The notes below the pieces were generated by a model. That model saw only the letters and a list, made by a program, of their open reading frames with translations. It did not search any database and was not told the origin of the DNA. Of a stretch of 64,000 nucleotides of DNA, positions 40,917-51,616 are shown piece by piece. The DNA is from Thauera sp. GTDB lineage: Bacteria > Pseudomonadota > Gammaproteobacteria > Burkholderiales > Rhodocyclaceae. The position numbers were made by a program, and so were the translations under genes. Location of the stretch: positions 62,001 through 126,000 of the forward strand of contig JAFLDS010000001.1 of assembly GCA_017302295.1 (NCBI GenBank), read 5' to 3'. The stretch's first letter is position 1. Each line of letters begins with the position of its first letter.

Positions 40917-43016
40917 TTGCCTACCGCAATCAAGAGAACGTTCGCTTACGGCGCCCACACCGTTACGCTGGAAACCGGCGAAGTCGCCCGCCAGGCCGGT
41001 GGTGCCGTCATCGTCAACATGGACGAGACCGTGGTGCTCGCCACCGTCGTCGGTGCGAAGGAAGCCCGCCCGGGTCAGGACTTCTTCCCGCTCACCGTCG
41101 ACTACGTCGAGAAGTTCTACGCCGCGGGACGCATCCCCGGTGGCTTCTTCAAACGCGAAGGTCGCCCGACCGAGAAGGAAATTCTCACCTCGCGTCTGAT
41201 CGACCGTCCGATTCGGCCGCTTTTCCCCGATGGCTTCATGAATGAAGTCCAGGTCATCGTGACCGTGCTGTCGCTGAACCCCGAGATCGACTCGGACATC
41301 CCGGCGATGATCGGCGCCTCGGCTGCGCTGGCGATCTCCGGTCTGCCCTTCAACGGCCCGGTCGGCGCCGCGCGCGTCGGCTTCCTCGACGGCAAGTACA
41401 TCCTCAACCCGACTGCGACCGAGCTCCAGTCCAGCGAGATGAACCTGGTGGTCGCCGGTACCCAGTCGGCCGTGCTGATGGTCGAGTCCGAAGCGCAGGA
41501 ACTGTCCGAAGACGTCATGCTTGGCGCCGTGGTGTTCGGACACGAGCAGATGCAGGCTGCGATCAATGCCATCAACGAGCTGGTCGAAGTCGCCGGCAAG
41601 CCCGAGTGGGACTGGCAGGCGCCGGCCGCCAACGAGGCGTTGATCGCCAAGGTCGCCGAGCTTGCCAAGGCCGAGATGGAAGAGGCCTTCCGCATTACCA
41701 GCAAGCAGGAACGTTCGGCTCGTCTGTCCGAGATCCGCAAGCGCGTGATCGGTCAGCTCACCGAGGGCGTTGAGAATGCGCCGTCGGTCAACGAGCTCAA
41801 GGACCTCTTCTTCAACATCGAGTCCGGCATCGTCCGCAGCCGCATCCTGAACGGCGAGCCGCGCATCGATGGTCGCGACACCCGCACCGTGCGCCCGATC
41901 GAGATCCGCACCGGTGTGCTGCCGCGCACTCATGGTTCGGCGCTGTTCACCCGCGGTGAGACGCAGGCGCTGGTGGTTGCCACGCTGGGTACCGGGCGTG
42001 ACGAGCAGATCATCGACGCCATCGGCGGCGAGTACAAGGAGCGTTTCCTGCTCCACTACAACTTCCCGCCGTTCTGCACCGGTGAGACGGGTCGCTTCGG
42101 CGTGACCAAGCGCCGCGAAGTCGGCCACGGCCGCCTTGCCAAGCGCTCGCTGGTGGCGATGCTGCCGAAGGCCGAAGAGTTTTCCTACACGGTGCGCGTC
42201 GTGTCAGAGATCACCGAGTCCAATGGTTCGTCGTCGATGGCGTCGGTTTGCGGTGGTTCGCTGGCGATGATGGATGCGGGCGTGCCGCTGAAGGATCACG
42301 TGGCGGGCATCGCCATGGGGCTGATCAAGGAAGGCAACCGCTTCGCGGTGCTGACCGACATCCTGGGCGACGAGGATCACCTCGGAGACATGGACTTCAA
42401 GGTTGCGGGCACTGAGAACGGCATTACCGGCCTGCAGATGGACATCAAGATCCAGGGCATCACCAAGGAGATCATGCACGCCGCGCTGGAGCAGGCCAAG
42501 GCCGGCCGACTGCACATCCTCGGCATCATGAAGCAGACGCTGGCGGTGTCGCGTGGCGAGGTGTCGGAATACGCTCCGCGCATGATCAACATGAAGATCA
42601 ACCCGGAGAAGATCCGCGACGTGATCGGCAAGGGCGGTGCGGTGATCCGTGGGCTGCAGGAAGAGACCGGCACCGTGATCGAAATCGAGGACGACGGCGC
42701 GATCACCATTTCGTCGGTCAGCGCCGAGGGGGCGCAGGCTGCGAAGGCGAGGATCGAAGCGATCACCGCTGAAGTCGAGGTCGGCAAGGTGTATGACGGC
42801 ACGGTGATCCGCCTGCTGGACTTCGGCGCGATCGTGAACATCATGCCGGGCCGCGACGGTCTGCTGCACGTGTCGCAGATCGCCAACGAACGCGTAAACA
42901 ACGTCGCTGATTACGTCAAGGAAGGTCAGGCGGTGCGCGTGAAGGTGCTCGAGACCGACGAGCGCGGCAAGATCCGCCTGAGCATGAAGGCGCTGCTGAA
43001 CGAGGCCGCCAGCTGA
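40917..43016 (+). CDS. pnp: Polyribonucleotide nucleotidyltransferase (PNPase)
   Basis: 699-residue 3'-5' phosphorolytic RNA exonuclease, part of the degradosome. Two RNase PH domains, an alpha-helical linker, then KH (about 556-615, [12 protein letters not shown]) and S1 (about 622-690, [21 protein letters not shown]). TTG start with AAAAGGAA 6 nt before it (40903-40910); there is no ATG near. It is transcribed after rpsO and ends before a long bidirectional terminator. Confidence 0.97.
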   Translation: MPTAIKRTFAYGAHTVTLETGEVARQAGGAVIVNMDETVVLATVVGAKEARPGQDFFPLTVDYVEKFYAAGRIPGGFFKREGRPTEKEILTSRLIDRPIRPLFPDGFMNEVQVIVTVLSLNPEIDSDIPAMIGASAALAISGLPFNGPVGAARVGFLDGKYILNPTATELQSSEMNLVVAGTQSAVLMVESEAQELSEDVMLGAVVFGHEQMQAAINAINELVEVAGKPEWDWQAPAANEALIAKVAELAKAEMEEAFRITSKQERSARLSEIRKRVIGQLTEGVENAPSVNELKDLFFNIESGIVRSRILNGEPRIDGRDTRTVRPIEIRTGVLPRTHGSALFTRGETQALVVATLGTGRDEQIIDAIGGEYKERFLLHYNFPPFCTGETGRFGVTKRREVGHGRLAKRSLVAMLPKAEEFSYTVRVVSEITESNGSSSMASVCGGSLAMMDAGVPLKDHVAGIAMGLIKEGNRFAVLTDILGDEDHLGDMDFKVAGTENGITGLQMDIKIQGITKEIMHAALEQAKAGRLHILGIMKQTLAVSRGEVSEYAPRMINMKINPEKIRDVIGKGGAVIRGLQEETGTVIEIEDDGAITISSVSAEGAQAAKARIEAITAEVEVGKVYDGTVIRLLDFGAIVNIMPGRDGLLHVSQIANERVNNVADYVKEGQAVRVKVLETDERGKIRLSMKALLNEAAS

Positions 43017-43050
43017 GGCGGTTGCATTCCTCCCCCTTGGGGGGAGGGGC

Positions 43051-43089
43051 AAAACAAAAAGGGACGCCAAGTGCGTCCCTTTTTGTTTT
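43051..43089. terminator. Bidirectional intrinsic terminator between pnp and dksA
   Basis: A perfect 17-bp inverted repeat (AAAACAAAAAGGGACGC / GCGTCCCTTTTTGTTTT) with a 5-nt loop. T-tracts occur on both strands, so it serves both convergent genes. Confidence 0.9.
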
Positions 43090-43106
43090 GCGGCGGTCCG
43101 AGCCTG

Positions 43107-43532
43107 TTACTTCGCGACTTGGCGCTCGCGCATCTCTTCGAGCGTCTTGCAGTCGATGCACATCGTTGCCGTCGGGCGGGCCTCGAGGCGCTTGAGGCCG
43201 ATCTCGACGCCGCAGCTGTCGCAATAGCCGTACTCGCCGGCTTCAATCCGGCCAAGCGCCTCGTCGATCTTCTTGATCAGTTTGCGCTCGCGGTCGCGGT
43301 TGCGCAGCTCGAGCGCGATGTCGGACTCCTGGCTGGCGCGGTCGTTGGGGTCGGCGAACACGGTGGCCTCGTCCTGGAGGGTGTGCACCGTGCGTTCGAT
43401 ATCTTCCATGAGTTCGCCCTTGAGCGAACCCAGGATGTCGCGGAAGTGGGCCATCTGCTTCTCGCTCATGTATTCCTCGCCGGGAGCGGGGACGTAGGGC
43501 GGGAATTGCTTGTGAAGGGTATCTTCAGCCAT
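43107..43532 (-). CDS. dksA: RNA polymerase-binding transcription factor DksA
   Basis: 141-residue stringent-response cofactor that works with ppGpp on RNA polymerase. Coiled-coil tip residues DPNDRAS and the paired-helix region EDIERTVHTLQDEA are visible, and a C4 zinc finger sits at YCDSCG and MCIDCK. Standard length, closely like other proteobacterial DksA. A promoter is visible on the minus strand at 43572-43600. Convergent with pnp. Confidence 0.96.
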   Translation of the reverse strand: MAEDTLHKQFPPYVPAPGEEYMSEKQMAHFRDILGSLKGELMEDIERTVHTLQDEATVFADPNDRASQESDIALELRNRDRERKLIKKIDEALGRIEAGEYGYCDSCGVEIGLKRLEARPTATMCIDCKTLEEMRERQVAK

Positions 43533-43571
43533 GACTTCGACTTCCAGAAGTTGTTGAATTTGGAGTTGGAC

Positions 43572-43600
43572 TTAATAGCAGAAACATCCGGGGCGGGCAA
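43572..43600 (-). promoter_or_regulatory. dksA promoter candidate
   Basis: On the minus strand TTGCCC (43595-43600), 17-bp spacer and TATTAA (43572-43577), with a TG one base upstream of the -10 (extended form). About 40 bp before the ATG. Confidence 0.5.
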
Positions 43601-43669
43601 GCCGCTAGGCGCCCGGCCTATGGCGCGACCCGGAATGGTGGCGGTCCGGGTGCAATGTCATGCTCAAGC

Positions 43670-46258
43670 CTACTTATCCGCGGCGACCCGGCGGGCGAGG
43701 ACGTCTTTCAGCTGGGGCAGATCGATCGGCTTGGCGAGGACTTCATCCATCCCGGCGGCAGTGCATTGGGCGCGGTCTTCCCCGAACGCGCTCGCCGTGA
43801 GTGCGACGATGGGAACCGGCGTGCGATCGTGACTGAGCTCCCACGAGCGGATCTGCCGGGTTGCCTCGAGACCGTCCATCTCCGGCATCTGGCAATCCAT
43901 CAGGATGAGATCCGGCGCGGGGCCTTGCATGAATGCATCCACCGCCTCGTGCCCGTTCGTCGCTATCGACACCGCATAGTCGAGCTCGCTCAGAATGCCG
44001 CAGATCACGGCTCGATTGATCGGGTTGTCCTCAACGACGAGTATCCGCCGGGCGCCAGGGGTGGGCGAGGCGCCGAGCTCGATCGGGGCATGCTGTGTGG
44101 GCATGCCCGGCGGCGGCTCCGGCGCGACGCCGGCAAGGTCCAGGTGAACCCTGAACCAGAAGGTCGAACCCTTGCCAGGCGTGCTGTCGAGCCCCACTTC
44201 GCCATGCATGAGTTCGGCGAGCCTGCGCACGATGGACAGTCCGAGTCCGCTGCCGCCAAACCGCCGCGTCAGCGACCCGTCAACCTGGGTGAAGGGCTGA
44301 AAAAGCCTCGGCTGCAACTCCGGCGCGATGCCGGTGCCGGTATCGGAGACGGAAAAAAGGAGCGTCGCCTCGCCCCCGGTACGCATGACCTCCCGTGCCG
44401 CGACCTGCACCTCGCCCTTGTCCGTGAATTTGATTGCGTTGTTGATCAGATTCGAGAGCATCTGTCGCAGGCGTATCGGATCCCCGCGATATCGTTGCTC
44501 GGTCGAGCCCAGCCACGAGGATCCGAGCACCAGGCCCTTGCGTTTCGCGCTCTGCTTGAACAAGGCGACCGTTTCTTCGATCAGTTTCGCTGGCGCGATG
44601 ACCTCCGTCGTCAGTTCAAGCTTGCCGGCTTCCACCCGGGACAAATCGAGAATGTCGTTGAGCAGCGAGAGCAGCAGCTCGCCCGAATGCAGGATGGTCT
44701 TGACGTGGCTGTCCCGCGCGGCCGCATCGATATTCGGAAGCAGCAGCAGCTGGGCCATGCCGAGAATGCCGTTCAACGGTGTCCGGATCTCGTGCGACAT
44801 CGTGGCGAGGAACTGACTTTTGGCCAAGTTGGCCGCCTCGGCAACCTCCTTGACGCGGAGCTGATCGCTCACATCGACCCGGAAAACCACGGTATGTCCG
44901 CTTACTGTGCGTCGTTCGATGATGCGCAGCCAACGTCCGTCCGCGAGCTTGCGCAATTGCACGCCGTCGCTGCCATGCATGGAAAGCTGCTCACGGATCA
45001 TTGCCTCGCGCGCTTCAGCTGCGATGCCGGAATCAGGGTGTGCCGCCCACGCCGTGACGATGTCGGCATAGCGAGCGCCCAGATGCACTGCGTCCGCGAC
45101 CGGTTCGCAACTGCGACGATATTGCGCGTTGCAGTACACGAGCCTGTCGTCGGGGTCGAAAATCGCGAAAGCCTCGCCAGTGGCCTCGATGGCGCTTCGG
45201 AGCAGTTCCTCGTTCTCGGCCAGCTGTCGGGTACGCTCGGCAACCTGGTCGGCGAGACCTGCGCGCAAGGACTCGCCGTTTGCAATGGCTGTCCTCAATG
45301 CCTCGCTTAGCACGCCGATTTCGTCGCGCGTGGAGTCGACCGGAATCCGGTCTGCGCGCGGCAGTTCGCTGGACGACACTGCGGCGGAGAGGCGGTCGAG
45401 GCGGTGGGTGACACGTCGCGACAAGCCGCCGGCAATGTGCCAGATGGCGAGCACGAGGATCGCAGCCGTAACGAGATAGATCAGACCGAACTCGATCAGC
45501 AGCCCGCGCCAGGGCGATGTCCGGGCGAACAGGTCGAACTCGAGGCGATAGAGGTCCGGAAACGCCGGGTGCGAAATGTGCTCCTGGACCAGGGCGAATC
45601 CGTCTTCCGGGCCGGCATTCGAAAAGATCTGACGACCGCCGATACGCGCAACGAATGCGAGGTTGTCGTCGAGCGCACGGGCCCGGGCGGCGAGCTCGCT
45701 CGAAAGCGGAAGGAGGCCGATCAACACACCGATCACGTCCTGGGTGTAGGGGTAGCGGACCGGGAAGGCAAGCAGGAGTGCATGCTCGGTTTCGCCAACG
45801 CGCGTCGCCACCGGTTGCTGCGTTGCGAGCACAGTGTCGATGAGCGAGCCGACGGAGGAGGCCTGTGCAGACGGTAATTCTCCGTCGCCGGAGATCAGCC
45901 TGCCGCGGTAATCGTGCAGCGCGACCCGCATCGGGCGCGGGCCGGTGTTCATGCTGCGCAGAAACGGGCGAAGATAGGCTTCACGACCGACGCTGTCGGT
46001 GATTCCGGTCCATACCAGGGGGCTCCTGCTCAACTCGTCCAGCGTCTCCACCTGCCGGCCGACATAGGCTGCCAGGCTGCCTGCCATCACCTTCAAGGTG
46101 GCCGAGTGGCTAGCCCTGACCGACCGGCTGGTGCTAGCCACCTGTGTCGCGAGAATGACGGTGCCGAGGAGCAGGACGAGCCCCAGCGCGAGGCCGAACG
46201 CCAGACGCTGTACGCGCCGCGCCAGGCTTTGATGCATGTGTATGTCCTGGCGCCTCAC
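43670..46258 (-). CDS. Hybrid sensor histidine kinase/response regulator
   Basis: 862-residue inner-membrane kinase. TM1 about 17-37, periplasmic sensor about 38-265 (cache-like helix start, ARASH-type), TM2 about 265-285, HAMP-like linker, PAS (about 360-470), HisKA with phosphorylatable His489 (MSHEIRTPL), HATPase ([18 protein letters not shown]), and a C-terminal REC domain with Asp788 ([11 protein letters not shown]). GTG start overlaps the stop of the upstream substrate-binding-protein gene by GTGA. No output domain or separate regulator is beside it, so the phosphorelay partner is elsewhere. Confidence 0.93.
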   Translation of the reverse strand: MRRQDIHMHQSLARRVQRLAFGLALGLVLLLGTVILATQVASTSRSVRASHSATLKVMAGSLAAYVGRQVETLDELSRSPLVWTGITDSVGREAYLRPFLRSMNTGPRPMRVALHDYRGRLISGDGELPSAQASSVGSLIDTVLATQQPVATRVGETEHALLLAFPVRYPYTQDVIGVLIGLLPLSSELAARARALDDNLAFVARIGGRQIFSNAGPEDGFALVQEHISHPAFPDLYRLEFDLFARTSPWRGLLIEFGLIYLVTAAILVLAIWHIAGGLSRRVTHRLDRLSAAVSSSELPRADRIPVDSTRDEIGVLSEALRTAIANGESLRAGLADQVAERTRQLAENEELLRSAIEATGEAFAIFDPDDRLVYCNAQYRRSCEPVADAVHLGARYADIVTAWAAHPDSGIAAEAREAMIREQLSMHGSDGVQLRKLADGRWLRIIERRTVSGHTVVFRVDVSDQLRVKEVAEAANLAKSQFLATMSHEIRTPLNGILGMAQLLLLPNIDAAARDSHVKTILHSGELLLSLLNDILDLSRVEAGKLELTTEVIAPAKLIEETVALFKQSAKRKGLVLGSSWLGSTEQRYRGDPIRLRQMLSNLINNAIKFTDKGEVQVAAREVMRTGGEATLLFSVSDTGTGIAPELQPRLFQPFTQVDGSLTRRFGGSGLGLSIVRRLAELMHGEVGLDSTPGKGSTFWFRVHLDLAGVAPEPPPGMPTQHAPIELGASPTPGARRILVVEDNPINRAVICGILSELDYAVSIATNGHEAVDAFMQGPAPDLILMDCQMPEMDGLEATRQIRSWELSHDRTPVPIVALTASAFGEDRAQCTAAGMDEVLAKPIDLPQLKDVLARRVAADK

Positions 46259-47466
46259 TTCGCCAGCTTCTTGCCCCAGGCAATGGGTGTCAGGATGTCG
46301 TTCGCGTCATAGCGGGCCATGAAGACCTGTTCCGGCGACAGCGCATCATGGCGCTCGGCGGAGAACGGTCTTTCGTAGTGACGCACCAGACCCCTGTAGG
46401 GTCCCAGCTGCTCGAGCGCATCGCGTATCTTGCGACGATCGGCGGAGCCGGCCTTGTTGATCGCTCGCGCAAGCAGATGGGTGAGGTCGTAGGCATGCGC
46501 AACCCCAACCGGGCTGCGCACCAGCTCGGCGCGCTCGATGCCGTACCGGCTTTTCAGCGCGGCCAGCACGCGGCGTGCGGCGGGCGAATTGTCACCGATG
46601 AAGCTGTAGGTCTGAACGACGGCGACGTCGACCTTGTCGAGCGCTTCGGCCGCCATTTCGGGGAATGCTCCGCCGGTGATGCCCCAGTGAGCGATGATCG
46701 GCAAGCGCTCGGCCGGCGGCAAGCCGGCGATCTCGCGCACGAGCAGGGATCCTTCGTTCTCGTTCGCCACCAGGATGATCGCCTGCGCTCCGTTCTGCCG
46801 GAGCTCGCGGTAAATGTCGAGCAGGGATTTGTCGCCCCAGTTGTACCAGCGCTCGCCGGCAATCGTGACTCCCGCCGTGCCTGCAGCCCGAGCGATCGCG
46901 GCCTGATTGCTGCGTCCCCAGGCGGTATTGGGCAGGACGACGCCGACGCGCGTCGCGCCGCGATTTTCACGGGCGAAGCGCAGAAACGCGGGCGCAGCCC
47001 ACGCATCCTTGAGCGACAGCCGGAAGCTGAAGTTGGGTTTTCGATCGTTGTCGGTGATCGGGTCCGCCGAGCTCCAGGGTGCGAACAGCGGAATGCCGAT
47101 CTCGTGCGCGACCGGGATCCACTCGATCACGACCGGACTGAATTTCGCACCGAAGACGCCGACGAGATCCGGGCGTGCCGCCAGCGACCGGAGATTGTCA
47201 ACGCCGATCGCCGGTATCGAGCGATTGTCGGTCGTGACGAGTTCGAGCTTGCGGCCGCCGAGCACGCCTCCGGCGCGATTGATCTCCTCGATCGCGATTT
47301 CCATGCCTTGTTGCACGGCCTGGGCCGACGTGCTCGACTTGTGGCCGAATTCGGCGTCAAGGCCGATCAGAACGGGCGGACGATCGTCCGCAGATGCAGC
47401 CTCCGCAGCAAGAACGGGCAGCATGCAAAGGGCCAGCAGTGCGCGCAGGAGTCGGTGTCGGGTCAT
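46255..47466 (-). CDS. Branched-chain-amino-acid-type periplasmic binding protein
   Basis: 403-residue periplasmic protein of the leucine/isoleucine/valine-binding (type 1) group. Signal peptide about 1-26 with cleavage after ASA, then [48 protein letters not shown], and [12 protein letters not shown] in the second lobe. No ABC permease or ATPase gene occurs in the window. The stop overlaps the start of a hybrid histidine kinase (GTGA), so it probably works as the sensor's ligand receptor (inference). Ligand unknown. Confidence 0.88.
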   Translation of the reverse strand: MTRHRLLRALLALCMLPVLAAEAASADDRPPVLIGLDAEFGHKSSTSAQAVQQGMEIAIEEINRAGGVLGGRKLELVTTDNRSIPAIGVDNLRSLAARPDLVGVFGAKFSPVVIEWIPVAHEIGIPLFAPWSSADPITDNDRKPNFSFRLSLKDAWAAPAFLRFARENRGATRVGVVLPNTAWGRSNQAAIARAAGTAGVTIAGERWYNWGDKSLLDIYRELRQNGAQAIILVANENEGSLLVREIAGLPPAERLPIIAHWGITGGAFPEMAAEALDKVDVAVVQTYSFIGDNSPAARRVLAALKSRYGIERAELVRSPVGVAHAYDLTHLLARAINKAGSADRRKIRDALEQLGPYRGLVRHYERPFSAERHDALSPEQVFMARYDANDILTPIAWGKKLAK

Positions 47467-47679
47467 GGTGGGCAATCGGGGGCATATTCGCCAGCCGGAA
47501 AGCCGGCCAGCAGGAAGCATTCTAACGGGTGAGGCCGCGAGTGACGCCACTCGCTGGCGCTCGCCCTGGAGTTTGACCCGCCCAGCACGCTCCGGACCCG
47601 CCACATGGGCGGCATGGCTTTGTGGTATCTTCGTCCAAATCTGACAACGTCCGCAGTTCGTTCCGGCCTTACCGCACGC

Positions 47680-48606
47680 ATGACGCTTTTCTCGCTGATC
47701 ATCGCCCTGCTGCTCGAGCAGATTCGCCCGCTCCCGGTTCAGCAGTTTGTCCTGAATCCGCTGCGTTCCCTGTCGGGAGCGCTGGTCCAGCGGTTCAATG
47801 ACGGTCAGGCGAAGCACGGCAAGGTGGCGTGGTTCCTGATCGTGCTGCTCGCGACCCTGGCCACCGCGGTCATCCACTTCCTGCTGTGGCACCTTCAACC
47901 GGTGCTCGCATTCATCTTCAATGTGCTGGTCCTGTACCTGACGATGGGGTTCCGGCACGAGAGCCACTTCTTTACGGACATTCACCTGGCCTTGCGCATG
48001 GGGGAAATCGAACGCGCACGTTCGCTGTTGTCGGAGTGGCGCGGCGGGCAGTATCAGGAAGCGAGTTCCAGTGAAGTGGCGCGCCTGGCAATCGAGCAGG
48101 CGCTGGTTGCGGCACACCGCAACGTGTTCGCGGTGGCATTCTGGTTCGTGGTGCTTCCCGGGCCAAGCGGTGCGGTGATGTATCGGCTGGCGCGCTTTTT
48201 CGCGGAGGACTGGGGGCGGCGGACGGATCAGGAGTTCGGCGATTTCGGCCGCTTTGCCCGACGGGCTTTCGAGTTGATCGACTGGTTTCCGGTCCGCCTT
48301 ACCGCGGCGTCGTTCTCGGTGGTCGGCGATTTTGAGGATGCGATCTATTGCTGGAGGACGCAGGCCATGCTGTGGCCGGACAGGTCGTCCGCTATACTGA
48401 TCGCGAGCGGCGGAGGTGCGCTGGGCGTACGTCTGGGGATGCCCGTTCATGAATCCGGGGAGATCGTCGAGCGGCCCGAGATGGGTGCCGGCGAAGAAGC
48501 CGACGCCGACTACATGCAGAGCACCGTGGGTCTGGTATGGCGGGCCCTTCTGGTCTGTCTATTGTTGCTGGCCCTGGTCGGCATTGCCGGCTGGGTGGGT
48601 GGTTGA
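47680..48606 (+). CDS. CobD/CbiB-family membrane protein
   Basis: 308-residue inner-membrane protein of the CobD/CbiB/AmpE-like group with five to six predicted helices (N-terminal LFSLIIALLLEQ, internal WFLIVLLATLATAVIHFLLW, C-terminal LVWRALLVCLLLLALVG) and the domain sequence FWFVVLPGPSGAVMYRLARFF. Proteins of this family catalyse adenosylcobinamide-phosphate assembly in cobamide synthesis, or in the AmpE branch modulate signals. No cob genes are near. The ATG at 47680 matches the family start. It is followed by a thiolase gene 45 bp later. Confidence 0.8.
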   Translation: MTLFSLIIALLLEQIRPLPVQQFVLNPLRSLSGALVQRFNDGQAKHGKVAWFLIVLLATLATAVIHFLLWHLQPVLAFIFNVLVLYLTMGFRHESHFFTDIHLALRMGEIERARSLLSEWRGGQYQEASSSEVARLAIEQALVAAHRNVFAVAFWFVVLPGPSGAVMYRLARFFAEDWGRRTDQEFGDFGRFARRAFELIDWFPVRLTAASFSVVGDFEDAIYCWRTQAMLWPDRSSAILIASGGGALGVRLGMPVHESGEIVERPEMGAGEEADADYMQSTVGLVWRALLVCLLLLALVGIAGWVGG

Positions 48607-48651
48607 GCCCGGCACAAGGTTTCGATTGTCAATTTCTTGAGGGAGACGAGT

Positions 48652-49833
48652 ATGGCAAATCGTGAAGTTGTCGTTCTGAGCGCGGTACGTTCCGCAGTTG
48701 GCGGTTTCAATGGTTCGCTGAAGGACATGGAGCCGGGCGATCTCGGTGCCGTTGTCGTGAAGGAGGCGATCGCGCGCGCCGGCGTCGATCCGAAAGCGGT
48801 GTCTTTTGCCGCAGTCGGCAACTGCATCCCGACCGACTCCCGTTACGCCTACGTTGCGCGCCTTGCGACCATCGGCGGCGGAATGTCCATGGATTCCGTG
48901 GCGTTCGCGGTGAACCGCCTGTGTGGTTCGGCACAGCAGGCGATCGTCAATTCCGCTCAGGCGATCATGCTCGGTGATGCCGACTTCGCCATTGGCGGCG
49001 GCGTCGAGGTGATGTCCAAGGGTGCCTACCTGCTGCCCGCGCTGCGCAGCGGTGCGCGCATGGGCGACACCAAGGCAATCGACGCCATGGTCGCCGTACT
49101 GACCGACCCATTCGGCGTCGGCCACATGGGGATCACCGCCGAGAACCTGTGCTCGAAGTGGGGCATCAGCCGCGAAGAGCAGGATGCCTTCGCGCTCGAA
49201 TCGCAGACGCGCGCTGCGGCGGCCATTGCCGAAGGCCGTTTCAAGGGCCAGATCGTCCCGATCACGTTTGAGACCCGCAAGGGCCCGGTCGTGTTCGACA
49301 CCGACGAGCATCCGCGCATGACCACGCTCGAGGCGCTCGGCAAGATGAAGCCGGCGTTCAAGAAGGACGGTTCGGTGACGGCGGGAAATGCGTCGGGCAT
49401 CAACGACGCTGCGGCCTTCCTGGTGCTGGCGGACGCTGCCAAGGCGGCTGCCGGTGGCCACAAGCCGATCGCCCGCCTGGTGGGCTACGCGATTGCGGGC
49501 GTGCCGAACGACGTGATGGGTGAGGGTCCGATCCCGTCGACCAAGATCGCACTGCAGCGCACCGGGCTCAAGCTCGACCAGATGGATGTCATCGAATCGA
49601 ACGAAGCCTTCGCAGCGCAGTCGATCGCGGTTAATCGCGGGCTTGAGTTCGATACCAGCAAGGTCAACCCGAACGGTGGCGCGATCGCTCTGGGTCACCC
49701 GGTGGGCGCGACCGGCTCGGTGATCATCACCAAGCTGCTGCACGAACTGATCCGCGTAAACGGTCGTTACGGCCTGGCCACGATGTGCATCGGTGGCGGC
49801 CAGGGCATCACCACCATCTGGGAACGCGTGTAA
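48652..49833 (+). CDS. Acetyl-CoA acetyltransferase / beta-ketothiolase (BktB-like)
   Basis: 393-residue thiolase that condenses two acetyl-CoA units or cleaves 3-ketoacyl-CoA. Acyl-accepting Cys91 lies in NRLCGSAQQA, the His motif in NPNGGAIALGHPVGATG, and the second Cys in TMCIGGGQG. Sequence blocks resemble BktB of Cupriavidus more than PhbA. ATG follows GGGAG. It may feed polyhydroxyalkanoate or acetoacetyl-CoA metabolism, joined to the acetoacetyl-CoA synthetase at the left edge (inference). A bidirectional terminator follows. Confidence 0.93.
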   Translation: MANREVVVLSAVRSAVGGFNGSLKDMEPGDLGAVVVKEAIARAGVDPKAVSFAAVGNCIPTDSRYAYVARLATIGGGMSMDSVAFAVNRLCGSAQQAIVNSAQAIMLGDADFAIGGGVEVMSKGAYLLPALRSGARMGDTKAIDAMVAVLTDPFGVGHMGITAENLCSKWGISREEQDAFALESQTRAAAAIAEGRFKGQIVPITFETRKGPVVFDTDEHPRMTTLEALGKMKPAFKKDGSVTAGNASGINDAAAFLVLADAAKAAAGGHKPIARLVGYAIAGVPNDVMGEGPIPSTKIALQRTGLKLDQMDVIESNEAFAAQSIAVNRGLEFDTSKVNPNGGAIALGHPVGATGSVIITKLLHELIRVNGRYGLATMCIGGGQGITTIWERV

Positions 49834-49852
49834 GCGCGGTTTCAGTTCGGCC

Positions 49853-49890
49853 AAAAACCCGCGCCGCCGCAAGGCTGGCGCGGGTTTTTT
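49853..49890. terminator. Bidirectional terminator between the thiolase gene and msrB
   Basis: Stem AAAAACCCGCGCC / GGCGCGGGTTTTTT with an 11-nt loop. T-tracts occur on both strands. Confidence 0.85.
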
Positions 49891-49902
49891 GTTGACTGCG
49901 GA

Positions 49903-50304
49903 TTACTCCTCGTCTTCTTCGAGCCTGATCGACGCGGAGTTGATGCAGTAGCGCAGGCCGGTCGGTTGCGGTCCATCTTCGAAGACGTGGCCGAGGTGCG
50001 CGCCACATTGCTGGCACATCACCTCGGTGCGGACCATGAAGTGGCTGCGGTCGATCGCGGTGTCGATGTTCTCGGGTTCGGCCGCGGTCCAGAAGCTCGG
50101 CCAGCCGCAACCGGCGTCGAACTTGTGCTCCGAGCGGAAGAGCGGAGCGCCGCAGCACACGCACTGGTAGCTGCCGGCGTCCCAGCGGTCCCAGTACTCG
50201 CCCGTGAAGGCGCGCTCGGTTCCCTTCTCTCGCGCGACGTAAAACTGCTGAGGCGTGAGAATGGCGCGCCATTCGGCGTCGGGTTTTTCGATCTTGCGGC
50301 TCAT
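49903..50304 (-). CDS. msrB: Peptide-methionine (R)-S-oxide reductase
   Basis: 133-residue MsrB, repairing methionine-R-sulfoxide in proteins. The two zinc CxxC pairs (QCVCC and VMCQQC) and the catalytic RYCINSAS motif with the nucleophile cysteine are visible. The C-terminal end is acidic. It converges on the thiolase gene. The gene upstream on the same strand is the DUF2863 gene, 122 bp away. Confidence 0.95.
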   Translation of the reverse strand: MSRKIEKPDAEWRAILTPQQFYVAREKGTERAFTGEYWDRWDAGSYQCVCCGAPLFRSEHKFDAGCGWPSFWTAAEPENIDTAIDRSHFMVRTEVMCQQCGAHLGHVFEDGPQPTGLRYCINSASIRLEEDEE

Positions 50305-50426
50305 GGCTGTCCTCCTGGTGGGCCGCGTTGCCTCAGCGTCCGCAGCAGCGGGTCCGACCGCGTTTCAGCATCTCCAATTGCGGTTAAGCCCGCTCCTGCG
50401 CCAATGTCGGCGCGGCGACTCCTTGA

Positions 50427-51596
50427 TTAGTGCAGATGACGAGGCATCTGGTCAGATTGCGACTCAGGCATTTCTGCATGCACAACCTCGCCCTCGGGCG
50501 AGGGATACATCGGCGCTCCGCAGTCGTCGCAGTATTCGAGCGGAAACTGGTGGTCGAGGTTCACGATGTCGGCAATTCCACATTCGCGCAGCAGCGCTTC
50601 TATCTGCGACGGACTGTCGGAATTGTCGTCCTCGGCGCCAAGCAGCGGCCACACGACTCCGTGGACGACTTGATCCTCGCCACGGACGGTGAAGCCAATC
50701 CGGTATTCCTCGAGATGACGGTCCCAGAAAGGGGCGATCACCGCGCGCAGGTTGGCTGCCGGCGTCTCAAGCGCGGTGCCGAGGAAGGCAACCGAGGCGC
50801 GGACCGAGTAAGGCCGGCTGTCCTTGTCCGCAGCGCGGCTGGCGGCGAAATAGGCTTCGGGCAGCACGAGATCAATGGCGCAGCCGGGTAGCAGGGGCGC
50901 AAGGCAGGCGCCACCCTGGGTGCGCCATTGGGCAAGGGCGTTGTCGCGGCTGCCGTCGCTCTCCTGCCAGCGGAAGATGGCCTCGCCGCGCGGGACTGCG
51001 ACGGCCGCAAGCAGATAGCGCGTGTCGGAAAGAAACTGGGTCGTTTCAGGCATTCCTTCGGTGTCGATGCGCAGGTCGTGGTTCTCCATTGCCGCAGTGC
51101 CCAGCACGCGCGCGAACTCCGCCGTTCCGCAGTAGCCCTGGGGAAGCTGGTCTGGACTGAACAGGAAGTCGGCCAGCGCGAGCCGGGCGCCTTTTGCAAG
51201 AATGTGCGCCTGCAGATGCACGCGCAGATTCGCCAGCACCGCCGGTGGAATCGAGGTGGCGGGGATGCGGTAGCGCGACCATGCGAGGACGGGGGCGGCG
51301 ATGAGGAGGATGTCGTGGGCGGGAGAGGCGCCGGCAGCCGACTCGGCGCGCGACTCGATGAAGTCCGCGAGCTCGTCGTAGGCGGGTGGAGTGGCGCTGA
51401 ACAGGTGGTCGAGCGCCGTGTTCAGCGTTTCTTCGTCGTCGTCGGTGAGCAACTGGTCGAGCTTGCTGGTGAGCAGATGATCCCAGTAGCGGTCCTCGAC
51501 TCGGCTGCCGGAGTCGGCGAGGCCGCAGGCGAGCCAGCTCAGTTGTTCGGCGCTGCGGCCGAGTCCGCCGCGGCGCTTGAGGCGCGTTCTCTTCAT
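50427..51596 (-). CDS. DUF2863 family protein
   Basis: 389-residue cytoplasmic protein of unknown function. The start MKRTRLKRRGGLGRSAEQLSW agrees with DUF2863 proteins, which I know only from betaproteobacteria. It has mixed alpha/beta content, and near the C-terminus a CDDCGAPMYPSPEGE segment looks like a zinc or redox knuckle with a preceding Cys. The ATG at 51596 follows AGGA on the minus strand, 20 bp after ppsR, so the two are probably one transcript. Confidence 0.8.
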   Translation of the reverse strand: MKRTRLKRRGGLGRSAEQLSWLACGLADSGSRVEDRYWDHLLTSKLDQLLTDDDEETLNTALDHLFSATPPAYDELADFIESRAESAAGASPAHDILLIAAPVLAWSRYRIPATSIPPAVLANLRVHLQAHILAKGARLALADFLFSPDQLPQGYCGTAEFARVLGTAAMENHDLRIDTEGMPETTQFLSDTRYLLAAVAVPRGEAIFRWQESDGSRDNALAQWRTQGGACLAPLLPGCAIDLVLPEAYFAASRAADKDSRPYSVRASVAFLGTALETPAANLRAVIAPFWDRHLEEYRIGFTVRGEDQVVHGVVWPLLGAEDDNSDSPSQIEALLRECGIADIVNLDHQFPLEYCDDCGAPMYPSPEGEVVHAEMPESQSDQMPRHLH

Positions 51597-51616
51597 GTTC
51601 TGCTGGTCCTGTGGGC

